Part shown: in pieces, positions 26,959-35,531 of the stretch | How positions within the stretch are numbered: the stretch's first letter is position 1 | How the letters are laid out: every line of letters begins with the position of its first letter | NCBI GenBank assembly: GCA_036503555.1 | Contig: DASXWQ010000072.1 | Location: 5,641 to 69,640 of the forward strand | DNA from: Actinocatenispora sp036503555 | GTDB lineage: Bacteria; Actinomycetota; Actinomycetes; Mycobacteriales; Micromonosporaceae | Reading direction: 5' to 3' | Length of the DNA: 64,000 nt | The notes under the pieces: model-generated | The model's input: only the letters and a program-made list of their open reading frames with translations | What the model was told of the DNA's origin: nothing | Database searches by the model: none | Translations under genes and position numbers: made by a program

Positions 26959-28230
26959 GTGGGCGGGGCTTCGTCGGTGACAGGCCGCTCGATGCCGTTC
27001 GCCCGCTACTGGTGCGCGGCGACCATCAGCTCGTTCGGTACCGCCGTGACGGCGGTCGCGATGCCGGTGCTCGTCGTACGGACGCTCGGGTCGACGCCGC
27101 TGGAAGTCGGCGTGGTCAACGCGGCCCAGTTCGTGCCGTACGCCGTGCTCGGACTGGTCGCGGGCGTGTACGTCGACCGCTGGCGTCGGAGGACCGTCCT
27201 CGTCTGGTCGAGCGTCGGCCGGGCGCTCGCGCTCGGCGCGGTACCCGTGCTCTGGGCCTTCGGCTTGTTGCAGGTCTGGACGCTGGCCGTGCTCCTGCTG
27301 GCCTTCGGTGCCTTCTCGGTCTTCGGTTTCGCCGCGACGCAGTCCCTGCTCCCACGGCTCGTACCGCCGTCCCGGCTCGTCACCGCGAACGCGCGCCTGG
27401 ACCAGGCCGACACCGCCGCCCAGACGCTCGGGCCCGTCCTCGGCGGCGGGATGGTCGGCGTACTCGGTGCACCCGTGGCGATCGCCGTCGACGCGGTCAG
27501 CTACGTCGTCGACGCCGTCCTGAACGCCGGCCTGCGGGTCGAGGAGCCGCGATCGGCGACCCCGGACCGGCGGGACCTTCTCGGCGAGATGCGCGAAGGC
27601 GTCGCCTGGACCTACCGTCATCGCACGCTGGGGCCGCTCGCGTTGTCGACGCACGTGTGGTTCCTCGCCAACGCGGCGAGCGGCACGGCGCTTGCCGTCA
27701 TCGCCCTGCGAACGCTCGGCTTGTCGCCGCTGTCGTACAGCCTTCTGTTGACCACGAGTGGCGTCGCCGGCCTGCTGGGGGCGACGCTCGCACCCAGGAT
27801 CGGACGTCGGTGGGGAGCCGGCCCGACGATCATCGGGGCCCGTGCCGCCTATCCCGTCGCGTGGGTCGTCGTCGCACTCACGTTGACCACTCCCGCCCAC
27901 ACGGCGGCTCTCTTCGTGGCGCTCGCGGTACACGGGCTTGCGGCGGGAGTGGAGAACGCCAACGAGATGGGCTACTGGCAGCGAGCCACGCCGGACGGCC
28001 TGCTCGGCCGGGTGAACGCGACGAGGCGCTCGGCGAACCGCACGATCGCCGTGCTCGGCGCACTTCTCGGCGGTACGGTGCTGGCCGCCGCCGGCGCCCG
28101 GGCCACGCTCGTCAGCGTGGCGGTGGTGTTCGGTGCCGCTGCGGCGATCGCCGCGTTCTCCCCGCTGCGCAACACGCCGGACGCCGAGACACCGGCCGCC
28201 GTACCGCGGGAACCCGCCCCGAGCGAGTAA
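26959..28230 (+). CDS. MFS transporter
   Basis: The 423-residue protein has 12 predicted membrane helices and the actinomycete drug-exporter-like pattern ARYWCAATISSFGTAVTAVA, a motif-A-like VAGVYVDRWRRRTVLVWSSV, and FGFAATQSLLPRLVPPSRLV followed by NARLDQADTAAQTLGPVLGG. This places it in the MFS_3/enterobactin-exporter-like group of proton-driven exporters. The substrate is unknown. It starts at GTG 26959 and is separated by 59 bases from the SMI1-like gene. Confidence 0.88.
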   Translation: MGGASSVTGRSMPFARYWCAATISSFGTAVTAVAMPVLVVRTLGSTPLEVGVVNAAQFVPYAVLGLVAGVYVDRWRRRTVLVWSSVGRALALGAVPVLWAFGLLQVWTLAVLLLAFGAFSVFGFAATQSLLPRLVPPSRLVTANARLDQADTAAQTLGPVLGGGMVGVLGAPVAIAVDAVSYVVDAVLNAGLRVEEPRSATPDRRDLLGEMREGVAWTYRHRTLGPLALSTHVWFLANAASGTALAVIALRTLGLSPLSYSLLLTTSGVAGLLGATLAPRIGRRWGAGPTIIGARAAYPVAWVVVALTLTTPAHTAALFVALAVHGLAAGVENANEMGYWQRATPDGLLGRVNATRRSANRTIAVLGALLGGTVLAAAGARATLVSVAVVFGAAAAIAAFSPLRNTPDAETPAAVPREPAPSE

Positions 28231-28295
28231 CAGCGAGATCCGTCACCGCGGCGCCACATCCACCCCAGGAACGGGCCGGGCCGCGCGCGCGGGGC

Positions 28296-28324
28296 TTGAC
28301 GATCGAAGCTATTGGCATTAGCTT
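28296..28324 (+). promoter_or_regulatory. Promoter with embedded inverted-repeat operator
   Basis: A -35 element TTGACG (28296-28301) and a -10 element TAGCTT (28319-28324) are 17 bases apart. A perfect inverted repeat AAGCTA-TTGGCAT-TAGCTT (28306-28324) fills the spacer and covers the -10 box. A second half-site (GGCTA) follows. This is the classical layout for steric repression of the downstream membrane-protein gene at 28357. Confidence 0.68.
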
Positions 28325-28356
28325 GATGGCTATCGTTAATTAACCAGGAGGCGGCA

Positions 28357-28800
28357 ATGGGAGAGAACACTGCGATGGTGGCGCGGCGTTCCGGGCGGAT
28401 CGTGGCCGGGCGGGTCCTCGCCGCGGTCGCCGCCGGCTCCGCACTGGTCGCCGCGGCCGGCGCGCTGCCGGGAGTGCTGGCCGCCGACCGGGCCGACCGG
28501 ATCACGCTGACCTGGTGGATGTACGGGCTGGTCGTCTTCGCCGCGCTCTTCGGGCTGCTCGCCGTTCGTCCGCTGGGCACCAGGTGGCTGTGGGAGATCG
28601 TGCTCGCCAACAAGCTCGCACTCGCGGTGACCGCCGCGGCGTACCTCGCGGCGGACAGCGCGACCGACGCGGGCACGATCGTCGTCACCGACGGCGGACT
28701 GTTCGTCGTGCTGCTGGCCGGATACCTGTGCGTCCGCGGCTGGCGCGCCGGTCGCCCGCCGGTCACGAGGTGGATCGAGCGCCGCGTCGCAGTCGGCTAG
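28357..28800 (+). CDS. Small four-helix membrane protein
   Basis: A 147-residue protein with four predicted membrane segments (VLAAVAAGSALVAAAGALPG, TLTWWMYGLVVFAALFGLLA, IVLANKLALAVTAAAYLAAD, VVTDGGLFVVLLAGYLCVRG). It follows AGGAGGCGGCA and a well-formed promoter with an operator. No family function is known to me; similar small proteins lie next to TetR or PadR regulators that control them. Here the stop codon TAG abuts the end of an IS5-type element, so a regulator gene once downstream may have been displaced. Confidence 0.75.
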   Translation: MGENTAMVARRSGRIVAGRVLAAVAAGSALVAAAGALPGVLAADRADRITLTWWMYGLVVFAALFGLLAVRPLGTRWLWEIVLANKLALAVTAAAYLAADSATDAGTIVVTDGGLFVVLLAGYLCVRGWRAGRPPVTRWIERRVAVG

Positions 28801-29356
28801 GGCGTGTCCTGTAAGGGTGTTGTGCTGGGGATCTGGTAGTGGTTGGTCGGGGTGATTTGACGGATCGTACGTGGGCTGTGATCGAGCCGTTGTTACCGCC
28901 GGTGTCGGGTCGGGGCCGGCGGTGGCGTGATCATCGGCAGGTGATCGACGCGATCGTGGGGAAGCTGCGTACGGGTGCGCCGTGGCGGGATCTGCCGGAG
29001 CGGTATGGGCCGTGGAGGACCGCGCATGAACGGGTGCGGTTGTGGACTCGGGACGGCACGTGGGACAAGATCCTGGCGCAGGCGATCGTCAAAGACGATT
29101 CCGTGGGCAATGTTGAGTGGGTGATCAGCGTGGACCCACCGTCATCCGGGCTCACCAGCATGCTGCTGGAGCCCGGAAAAACGGGGGTTCAGCGCCGGTG
29201 TCGAAGCCATCGCGGTCGCCGCTGAAGGACTCGGCCGGTCCCGTGGCGGGCTGAGTAGCAAGCTTCATCTGGCCGTCGATGGTCGCGGGTTGCCGATGCG
29301 TCTGTTGTTGACCGCGGGGCAGGCCGGAGACAAGGCCGGGCCGGCGCCGGTTGGTG
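28801..29356 (+). mobile_element. Truncated IS5-family insertion sequence
   Basis: The left terminus GGCGTGTCCTGTAAGG directly follows CTAG at 28797-28800, a typical IS5-group target. Inside, from 28839 (GTG), the transposase starts VGRGDLTDRTWAVIEPLLPP and continues RDHRQVIDAIVGKLRTGAPW. The frame is broken near 29120-29170, after which another frame reads GVEAIAVAAEGLGRSRGGLS and SKLHLAVDGRGLPMRLLLTA. The sequence stops at QAGDKAGPAP near 29340, where it meets a recombinase fragment. The last catalytic acidic residue and the right terminus are missing, so the element cannot move by itself. Confidence 0.82.
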
Positions 29357-29482
29357 CCGTCAGCCCCTTGTCCAGGTGGATGCGGTCGGCGGGGACGCCG
29401 AGTTCGGCGAGGCCTGACGTTGTGCGGTGAGGTCCTGGGCGTCGGTGGAGCATCGGGCGTAGTCGATCAGCGTGGCGGTCAT
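29357..29482 (-). pseudogene. Serine recombinase (resolvase), N-terminal fragment
   Basis: The minus strand reads MTATLIDYARCSTDAQDLTA from 29482, the start of a resolvase/invertase catalytic domain in which the serine of YARCST is the nucleophile. After about 24 codons the frame shifts, and the next frame gives GLAELGVPADRIHLDKGLT before the sequence runs into the IS5 remnant. Resolvases have 180-200 residues or more, so only about a fifth survives. It marks an earlier Tn3-like or plasmid-derived segment interrupted by the IS. Confidence 0.75.
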
Positions 29483-29690
29483 GTCCGGCAGCGTAGATAG
29501 CCCCCGACAAGTGAGACGATCACCGGACCGGGTAAATGAGACGGTCGGTGGCGCTGGTCGAAGCGGCGCCGACCGTTGCCGGCCCGGTGTTCGTTGGGGG
29601 GTTCCTCCTACGGGCAGCTTGCTGCCACGCCAGGCAAGTTCTGGTTGGCCAGGAAATCGATCGTTCTGTGCGGTTGAGGTCGCTACGTTG

Positions 29691-30719
29691 ATGTCCTTGT
29701 CAGCCGTTCTGAGGGGCACCGCGATCACCCGACCAACATCGTTCGTCGAGCCGGCTACCGATCCGGTGCTGCTGAGGACGCTGGCGGCCGCTGGTCTGCC
29801 AGCAACCGGGCGCTTTCTTTCCAAGGCTGGCTGGGTTAGCCGCGTGTGGGTGGGGGACGAATACGTCGTACGGCTGATCAACGACCAAAGACACCGCGAC
29901 GCGTATCGCCACGAGGCAAGAGTTGTCAACCTGCTCGCCGGCAGCGAGGTCCCACACGCCCGGCACCTCGCCCACGGCGACGGGCCGGACGGGCCGTGGT
30001 ACGTCTCCGAACGCCTGCCCGGCCGAACCCTCTACGAGGCATGGCCGACGGCGGACTCGGCCACCCGCCAAGCAATCACCGAGAGCCTCGGTGCTGCCTT
30101 GCGTGCACTGCATCGCGTTCCTGTCCCGGCCGGCCTGCTGCCGCCCTGGCTGGCCGCCGCGCTCGACGGCAAGCCGTGGGCTGCGTTCCACCCACCCGTA
30201 GTAGGTGCGACGCTCCAGCTGGTCGAGGATGCCCGGCGACTGCCCGGTCATGACTCCCGCCTGCTCGCCGACGTCACTGATTGGATCCAGGAGCGGCTGG
30301 TGTTGTTCGGCGACGACGAACCCGTCCTTGTCCATGGCGATTTACATGGATCCAACATGATCGTCGACCAAGGACGTGTCACCGGTCTTATCGACTTCGC
30401 GGAGGCGTTGGCTCAGCCGGCCGATGTCGAGCTCGATAATATCCTGCACTGGTGCGCGAAGGCGCGAGAGTTCCCACCCACACCCGGCGAACAGGGGCTC
30501 GACGAGACCACACTCACCGAGGTTCCCGGATGGCTGCACGGCGCGTATCCGGAACTGTTTGAGCGTGAGCATCTGCGCGAGCGGTTGAACCTCTACGACA
30601 TGTACGGGGAGCTCGCGCAATACGCGCACCACCCCCACCCTGACGAACGCGAAGCGGCGCAGAAGCGCATCGCTCGCCTGCTTTCCGGCCATAACCATCT
30701 CGACGGACTCGTCTGGTAG
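29691..30719 (+). CDS. Phosphotransferase (APH) family protein
   Basis: The 342-residue kinase-like protein has an N-lobe (SKAGWVSRVWVGDEYVVRLI), a linker (WYVSERLPGRTLYEAW), the catalytic loop VLVHGDLHGSNMIVDQGRV (about residues 216-234) with H-G-D-x-H-x-x-N intact, and the metal motif GLIDFAEAL. It could phosphorylate an antibiotic or a small hydroxylated metabolite; substrate is not predictable. Its codon use is less GC-biased than that of flanking genes and it follows a recombinase/IS scar, suggesting acquisition. The start is assigned to ATG 29691, with GAGG 12 bases upstream; an earlier start in the same frame cannot be excluded. Confidence 0.82.
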   Translation: MSLSAVLRGTAITRPTSFVEPATDPVLLRTLAAAGLPATGRFLSKAGWVSRVWVGDEYVVRLINDQRHRDAYRHEARVVNLLAGSEVPHARHLAHGDGPDGPWYVSERLPGRTLYEAWPTADSATRQAITESLGAALRALHRVPVPAGLLPPWLAAALDGKPWAAFHPPVVGATLQLVEDARRLPGHDSRLLADVTDWIQERLVLFGDDEPVLVHGDLHGSNMIVDQGRVTGLIDFAEALAQPADVELDNILHWCAKAREFPPTPGEQGLDETTLTEVPGWLHGAYPELFEREHLRERLNLYDMYGELAQYAHHPHPDEREAAQKRIARLLSGHNHLDGLVW

Positions 30720-30748
30720 GCCGTCTTCGCACCTACCCGGGGACATCG

Positions 30749-31119
30749 GTGCTGCTGCGGGCCGGTCTGCTGGTCGAAGCACTCACACACCTCACGCTCG
30801 CCCTCACCGATATACCGGTGGTAGCGGGCGCGGTACTGGTGCTGTTCGGGGCGCAGACGGCCAGCTGGGCATCACGACCGCGACCCTTCAGCAACGAGCG
30901 GCCCCTGACCAGGTCCGCACCCGCGTGGCCAGCGTGTACGCGCTGCTGGAGACTGGCGGAGCCGCAGTCGGATCCCTGCTGGGCGGGGCCATCGCTCAGG
31001 CCCTCGGCGTGGTCGCGCCGTTCTGGGCCGCCGGGATCGCGATGCTCCTCATCGCCCTCGTCTCCTGGCGTGCGCTGGGACAGGCATCCCAGCAACCAAT
31101 GGAGGTCCCAGGTGTCTAG
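30749..31119 (+). pseudogene. MFS transporter, C-terminal remnant with frameshift
   Basis: The first frame gives LLVEALTHLTLALTDIPVVA then VLVLFGAQTASW; a shift near 30868 leads to GITTATLQQRAAPDQVRTRV, then ASVYALLETGGAAVGSLLGG and LGVVAPFWAAGIAMLLIALV. Together these are the last four helices of an MFS exporter, including the QQRxxPxxxRxRV loop. The N-terminal two thirds are missing. It lies 30 bases after the phosphotransferase. Confidence 0.75.
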
Positions 31120-31499
31120 ATCCTGGCTCGCCGGAAGGCTCGGACACTGACGGCTGGTGGTTCGACGCTGGGCCTCAGCGCACGGCGCTCCCGTACTCGT
31201 TCGCGGGCGGGCCGTCCGGCGAGTTCGGTATCCGCGCTGAGCACTGGGTGCCCCTTCATGCCACGGTTGAGGGGTGGGTGGAGGCGCTGGCGTTGGCTCG
31301 CGACGCTTCTGCGTGGGCGGAGCAGATCACCGGGCTTGTCGGCGACGACGTCGATGACATCGAGTTGGACGGCTACGAACGGGTGCGCGAGGTGGCCGGC
31401 CTGGCCGACACCTGGTGGCGCGGCCCCGACAGCTTGGTGGCGTTCTTCACGGGTGAGGCAGCCCGGTGCTTGGTCTTCCCTGCAAAGGCGTCGCGTTGA
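31116..31499 (+). pseudogene. Hypothetical protein fragment, possibly SUKH-like
   Basis: An open frame reads LDPGSPEGSDTDGWWFDAGP, then PYSFAGGPSGEFGIRAEHWV, LHATVEGWVEALALARDASA and ends VAFFTGEAARCLVFPAKASR. It has protein-like composition and resembles the C-terminal half of SMI1/KNR4-type proteins, but no start codon with a binding site lies in frame upstream; the first usable start is GTG 31248, inside the domain. It directly abuts the MFS remnant, so the 5-prime part was probably lost by the same rearrangement. Confidence 0.45.
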
Positions 31500-31757
31500 T
31501 CTACTCCAGGTTGGACGACCGGTATTTGCAGGCGAGTGACGGGGCCCACGGCCGCTGAGCTGAGAGCACCAAGGGTGTCGCTGCGTGCCTGTGCCCGGGG
31601 GGAAGCCGGCGGGTGCGGCCCGAACCGCCAACTGCACGCTGGTCTTGCGCTGATGTGGGCTCGCGGATTGCAGCGGGCAGCTCACGACCTTGTCCTGTGG
31701 GTTGGCGGCTCGGTGCGGGGTGTCGAAAGCCCTTGCAGTGCCGGCAGAACCTTGGAT

Positions 31758-32108
31758 GTGGCATTCACGATCACCAGCTACCGGGACTTGTTCGCGAACG
31801 TCCGCGGCCGGCCAGGGATGTGGCTCGTCCGGGAAGACTTCGCCAGCGTCGTCGCCTTCGTCGAAGGCTGCAACCAGGCGAACGCCCGGACCTTGCTGGA
31901 TGGCTTCCAGCCGTGGCTGGTCACTCGGGCAGGCTGCCTCAACAGCCATGTCTGGTGGAGCATCGTCGCTCACCTGACCGATCCTGTCGGTACCAAAGGG
32001 TTCGGTGACATGCCGTCGGATCTGGATGCCCGGGCGGTCGAAACCCTGTTCGACCTGCTCGACGAGTTCTTGGAACTGCGTGAGGAGCCCGACGCGCCCA
32101 CTCGATGA
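31758..32108 (+). CDS. Hypothetical protein
   Basis: From a GTG at 31758 a 116-residue frame reads AFTITSYRDLFANVRGRPGM, then WLVREDFASVVAFVEGCNQA, LDGFQPWLVTRAGCLNSHVW and an acidic end VETLFDLLDEFLELREEPDA. The composition is globular and unlike the neighbouring Arg/Pro-rich shadow frames. No family was recognised. The frame is open further upstream to 31536, but that part looks noncoding. It sits between the two decayed fragments and a GNAT gene in the accessory island. Confidence 0.5.
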   Translation: MAFTITSYRDLFANVRGRPGMWLVREDFASVVAFVEGCNQANARTLLDGFQPWLVTRAGCLNSHVWWSIVAHLTDPVGTKGFGDMPSDLDARAVETLFDLLDEFLELREEPDAPTR

Positions 32109-32458
32109 GGGGGAGCCCGCACATGTCGACCGCAGCCGGTAAATGCGCCTCGTTGAGCGGCCGTTTGCCGCGCAACCCGGGTAACCGGGAGTCGGAGTGT
32201 TTGATCGCGTACCGCCGGCCGGGAACCCGGCCTCAGCCGGTGTAACGGCTCCGAGTGCGGCACGAGCGACCTGCCGGGGACGGGACGGTGCAGCGGATCT
32301 GGTGGCGGCGCACGGAATCATGGGCGAAGACATGATCGTGGTCCTCTCCGGTGCGAAGCGCCGCATCGACGACGTGCCGTTGCACCGTTGGATCGGCCAT
32401 CGACTCCGTCCGATGGAGACCCTCACCGGTCATCTGGGCGGCAGGTAGCGTGTTTCCC
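32109..32458. other. Intergenic stretch in the accessory island
   Basis: No convincing gene was found in these 350 bases. A plus-strand frame from 32197 contains GIMGEDMIVVLSGAKRRIDD, but it has no family resemblance and no binding site. Confidence 0.5.
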
Positions 32459-32932
32459 GTGACCGCGATCGTGCGTGCGTATGAGCCACAAGACGCCGAG
32501 CCGACCTGGGAGGCGTACGTTCGAGCAATCCGTGACACGGCATCCAACGACTACTCGCCGGAGCAGCTCGCAGCGTGGGCGCCGACGTCCGTCGACCTCG
32601 CGGAGTGGAACGTGCGGCGGTTGACCGCACATACGTTTGTGGCGACTGTCGAGCAGCGGGTCGTCGGGTTCAGCGATGTGACTGACGACGGCCTGCTGGA
32701 CATGCTCTTCGTGCATCCGGACGTAGGCGGCCGTGGCACCGCCCGAGCGCTCGTCGGCGCAGTCATCAGCAAGGCTCGCGAGTTGGGTCTGTCCCGAATC
32801 CACACTCATGCGAGTCGAACGGCGCGTCCGGCATTCGAGCGTTTCGGATTCGAGGTCGACCGACTCAACGCCGAAAACTGGATTCGGGGCGAGAACCTGC
32901 CCAACTACGACATGCACCTCAAGCTCGCCTGA
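32459..32932 (+). CDS. GNAT-family N-acetyltransferase
   Basis: A 157-residue acetyltransferase with the strand AHTFVATVEQRVVGFSDVTD, the core DGLLDMLFVHPDVGGRGTAR carrying the acetyl-CoA pyrophosphate loop (G-G-R-G-T-A), and LGLSRIHTHASRTARPAFER followed by FGFEVDRLN. This is the layout of small YjaB/YafP-like GNATs. The substrate is unknown. The start is GTG 32459, which fits the usual N-terminus TAIVRAYEPQDA; a GTG nine bases earlier is possible. Confidence 0.82.
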   Translation: MTAIVRAYEPQDAEPTWEAYVRAIRDTASNDYSPEQLAAWAPTSVDLAEWNVRRLTAHTFVATVEQRVVGFSDVTDDGLLDMLFVHPDVGGRGTARALVGAVISKARELGLSRIHTHASRTARPAFERFGFEVDRLNAENWIRGENLPNYDMHLKLA

Positions 32933-33399
32933 GCACATTGACGGCCTGACAAGGTCACTCGCTTGACTACCGCGCTGGTCGTCACCCGCCACAGCGGCCG
33001 AGCCAAGTAACACGCCGCGCCGAGGCGAGGTGCGGGCGGCCTGGCGCTGCGCTCGCCTGGTCGCGATGACGCGGCCGAACGGGCCGAACCGATCTCATCC
33101 GAGCTCGATGAATCGGTCGTGGGGTGGACGAAGTCGTTCCCGTCCACCCCACGATCTGCTCACGCGGCTTGCTGGAACTCGTCGAGCAACTCGGCGAGAC
33201 CTGCTGCCTCGGCCTCCATCCACCGCTACCGTGCTGACAAACGCCTCGACGACCGTCGAATGGTGGCGGGCGCTGGTATGCACGGGCGCTCGGAGCTCCA
33301 GATCGCGGCGGTTGTCGATACGCGGACGATACGTTCGCCAGGTCCCCGGGCCTCCGGGTAGCCGGCCGCCGCGGCGCCACCGGGCCGGGGCGCCCGGCC
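32933..33399. other. Noncoding stretch containing a strong hairpin
   Basis: No gene could be supported in this 467-base interval between the GNAT gene and the broken O-methyltransferase. Its main feature is a perfect 13-bp inverted repeat at 33117-33154. Short globular-looking peptides on both strands near 33160-33240 may be gene fragments but are too short to identify. Confidence 0.5.
33117..33154. terminator. Perfect 13-bp hairpin
   Basis: TCGTGGGGTGGAC, a 12-base loop, then GTCCACCCCACGA forms a perfect 13-bp stem. It lies between a plus-strand and a minus-strand gene that point toward each other, where a shared terminator would be expected. It has no U-tract. An alternative reading is the end of a small mobile element. 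Confidence 0.5.
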
Positions 33400-33987
33400 T
33401 CACGCCGGACCGCGGCGGGTGGCCAGGATGACTCCGCTGCCGACGGGTAGCTCGACCGGCACGAGCCGGAGGTCGGTCAACAACCGGCGCCGCACCTCGA
33501 CCACGATCGTGCAGTGGTCCCGGCTCGCCGTACCGGTCGAGGTCCATGTCGTCGACCACGTGTACGCCGCCGACGCGCGGCGCCTTCACGTGTGGTGCAG
33601 GCCGGTCCACTTGTCGCCGACCGCGTCGGCGAAGACGAGGTCGAACTGACCCAACCGGGGTAGCAGCGTCTCGGCGTCACCGGTGATCACCTCGATCCAC
33701 GCGGGTAGACCGCCGCCGGCGACCTCGGCGGCGAGATCGCCGTCGGACTCGACAGTCTGCACGGTGACGTCGGTCCGGGCGCCGACACCCGACGCGATCC
33801 ACGCCGTGCCCACGCCGGCTCCGGTACCGAGTTCCAGGACCCTGCCACCGGTCGGCACCGCGGCCGCCAACGTCGCCAGCAACTGTCCGACCGGCGGCTT
33901 GCACGAGTATCCGAACCCGAGTGCCCGCGCACGCGCCATCCTGCGGCGCACCGTCTCCGGCACGCTCGTCGACTCCGCGTCACCCAC
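33400..33987 (-). pseudogene. Class I SAM-dependent O-methyltransferase with two frameshifts
   Basis: From a GTG at 33987, behind AAGGAGG, the frame reads GDAESTSVPETVRRRMARAR, then KPPVGQLLATLAAAVPTGGR, the SAM motif VLELGTGAGVGTAWIA and FDLVFADAVGDKWTG. The frame is lost near 33600, and a second frame gives GGVHVVDDMDLDRYGEPGPL. A further shift near 33505 gives VVEVRRRLLTDLRLVPVELP, then VGSGVILATRR to a stop at 33400. The whole O-methyltransferase fold is thus present but in three frames. Two single-base corrections would restore about 195 residues. Confidence 0.75.
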
Positions 33988-34141
33988 GCGCCCCTCCTTG
34001 CTTCCGCACTCTCCCGCCAGGCCCGAACGCGCTGCCTCGGGGCCCCGGTCGGCAACCCGGCGCCGCTCGCGACGTCCGGCCCTCGACGACCGCGCCCGCA
34101 CCGCCGTCGACACCCGGCCTGCCCGGTGCGGCCCGGTCCGC

Positions 34142-34564
34142 TCAGGGGGTGTCCGGCTCCCAGAGCAGCATCTGGCGATGGTGGCTGAAGCCGTTACGCA
34201 GGTAGAAGTCGACCGCGCGGCGGCTGGAGTGGACCGTCACGTGCTCCATGTTCCGGGCACGGGCCTCAGCCAGGATCGCGGCCATCAGCGCCGCGCCGAC
34301 GCCCCGGTTGCGATGCTCCTCGCGAACCATGACCGACTGGATGTCGCCGTACCGCCGGTCCAGTGAGCCGTTGCCGGGCACCCGTTCGGCGACGAGCAGC
34401 CAGGCGGAGCCGACCACGTGCCCGTCGATCTCGGCGACGAACGGCAGGTGCGTCTCGGCATGGGCGACCATCCAGTCGGCGTACGCCGCGAGCGTGCCCG
34501 GTTCGATGTTCCGCAGTTCCGCGAGTGCCGCCACATCCGGCGGGCCCGCCATCCGCACGATCAC
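34142..34564 (-). CDS. GNAT-family N-acetyltransferase
   Basis: A 140-residue acetyltransferase starting at GTG 34564 with IVRMAGPPDVAALAELRNIE. It has LPFVAEIDGHVVGSAWLLVA, the acetyl-CoA loop VREEHRNRGVGAALMAAILA (R-N-R-G-V-G-A) and the closing VHSSRRAVDFYLRNGFSHHR. This is a typical single-domain GNAT with unknown acceptor. It stands alone, downstream of nothing in the same orientation within 300 bases. Confidence 0.86.
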   Translation of the reverse strand: MIVRMAGPPDVAALAELRNIEPGTLAAYADWMVAHAETHLPFVAEIDGHVVGSAWLLVAERVPGNGSLDRRYGDIQSVMVREEHRNRGVGAALMAAILAEARARNMEHVTVHSSRRAVDFYLRNGFSHHRQMLLWEPDTP

Positions 34565-34877
34565 CCGGCGGAGTCTATCGGCGCGCCGATCCCGTCGGAT
34601 GCGCCGCGTGCCCGTCGGTCACGTCCCCGCCGCGCCGAGGTCCGCGCGACGGGGCGGCGGGCGGCGCGACGGGCGGGCACGGCGGTGGGTACCGCGGTCG
34701 CCAGCAGGGGCGCGCCCATCGACGTCGGCACGACCCACGCGTCCGGACAGCTCGGCCGGTCGGACCCGACCGGCAGCATGACCAGCAGGGGAAGGGCGTC
34801 GACGACCGCCGAGTGCGGTCGGGAGGAGTTGCGCGGCCTGTGGGCGCCGTCGACGACCGAGCCGCACGTCGCCGACG
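34565..34877. other. Intergenic stretch
   Basis: These 313 bases between two minus-strand genes contain no supported gene. The sequence is GC-rich with Arg-rich shadow frames, and I saw no repeat or clear promoter. Confidence 0.55.
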
Positions 34878-35411
34878 TCAGCCCGGCTCGTCACCGTCGG
34901 TCCAGGCGAGCCAGGCGAGCCAGGCGTCCAGTGCCGGGCCGGGCGGGTTGAGCCGGCGGGCCCGGTCGGGGTTCTCGGGGTCGCCGGGGACGACGTCGGC
35001 GAGCACCAGTACGTGCGTCCGCGCCTCACCGCTGCCGTACAGACCCTCGGCGTCGAGCCGGTGCAGCGCGGTCTCGATCGCGCGCATCCGCAGCGCGTAC
35101 TCGGCGTCGTCGTCGGGGATGCCGTGGATCTGCGCGCGGGCGGCGAACAGGTCCCGGACGGGCGTGAGATGGTCCTCGCCGACGATCGAGAACGGCGAGT
35201 CGGCGTACGGGTAGCGCACGTCGTCGGCGTCCGGCGGTCCCACGAGGGCCTCGCGCGACCACGCGGACAGGGCCGGTCCGAACGCCTCGCCGGGCGTGGC
35301 CAGCGCGACGTAATAGAACGTGTGGCCGGGGTTGTCCCGGTACAGGTCGGTGACCGCGGCGCGGGTCGCGTCGGCCAGCGCGTCGGCGAGGTCGGTTTCG
35401 GAAAGGGGCAT
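34878..35411 (-). CDS. DUF4303-domain protein
   Basis: A 177-residue protein starting MPLSETDLADALADATRAAV. It has the family core DLYRDNPGHTFYYVALATPG, RYPYADSPFSIVGEDHLTPV and RMRAIETALHRLDAEGLYGS. DUF4303 proteins are often found in polymorphic-toxin immunity arrays and in SUKH-rich neighbourhoods; whether this one is an immunity protein is unknown. It is separated from the upstream membrane gene by a strong hairpin and probably has its own promoter. Confidence 0.82.
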   Translation of the reverse strand: MPLSETDLADALADATRAAVTDLYRDNPGHTFYYVALATPGEAFGPALSAWSREALVGPPDADDVRYPYADSPFSIVGEDHLTPVRDLFAARAQIHGIPDDDAEYALRMRAIETALHRLDAEGLYGSGEARTHVLVLADVVPGDPENPDRARRLNPPGPALDAWLAWLAWTDGDEPG

Positions 35412-35447
35412 GCCCGGTAGCCAACCGAACGCCACCAGCGCCCGCGG

Positions 35448-35494
35448 CGACGGTCTCCCGCGGCCGGGTAGTCGACGGCCGCGGGAGACCGTCG
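35448..35494 (-). terminator. 19-bp perfect hairpin terminator
   Basis: CGACGGTCTCCCGCGGCCG and its exact complement CGGCCGCGGGAGACCGTCG flank a 9-base loop. The hairpin lies 38 bases after the stop of the minus-strand membrane gene at 35532 and before the DUF4303 gene. Its perfection and position make it the likely terminator for the membrane gene. Confidence 0.75.
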
Positions 35495-35531
35495 ACGCGA
35501 GCACGCCTGCGCGTCCCGGTCAGGTCGGTCG

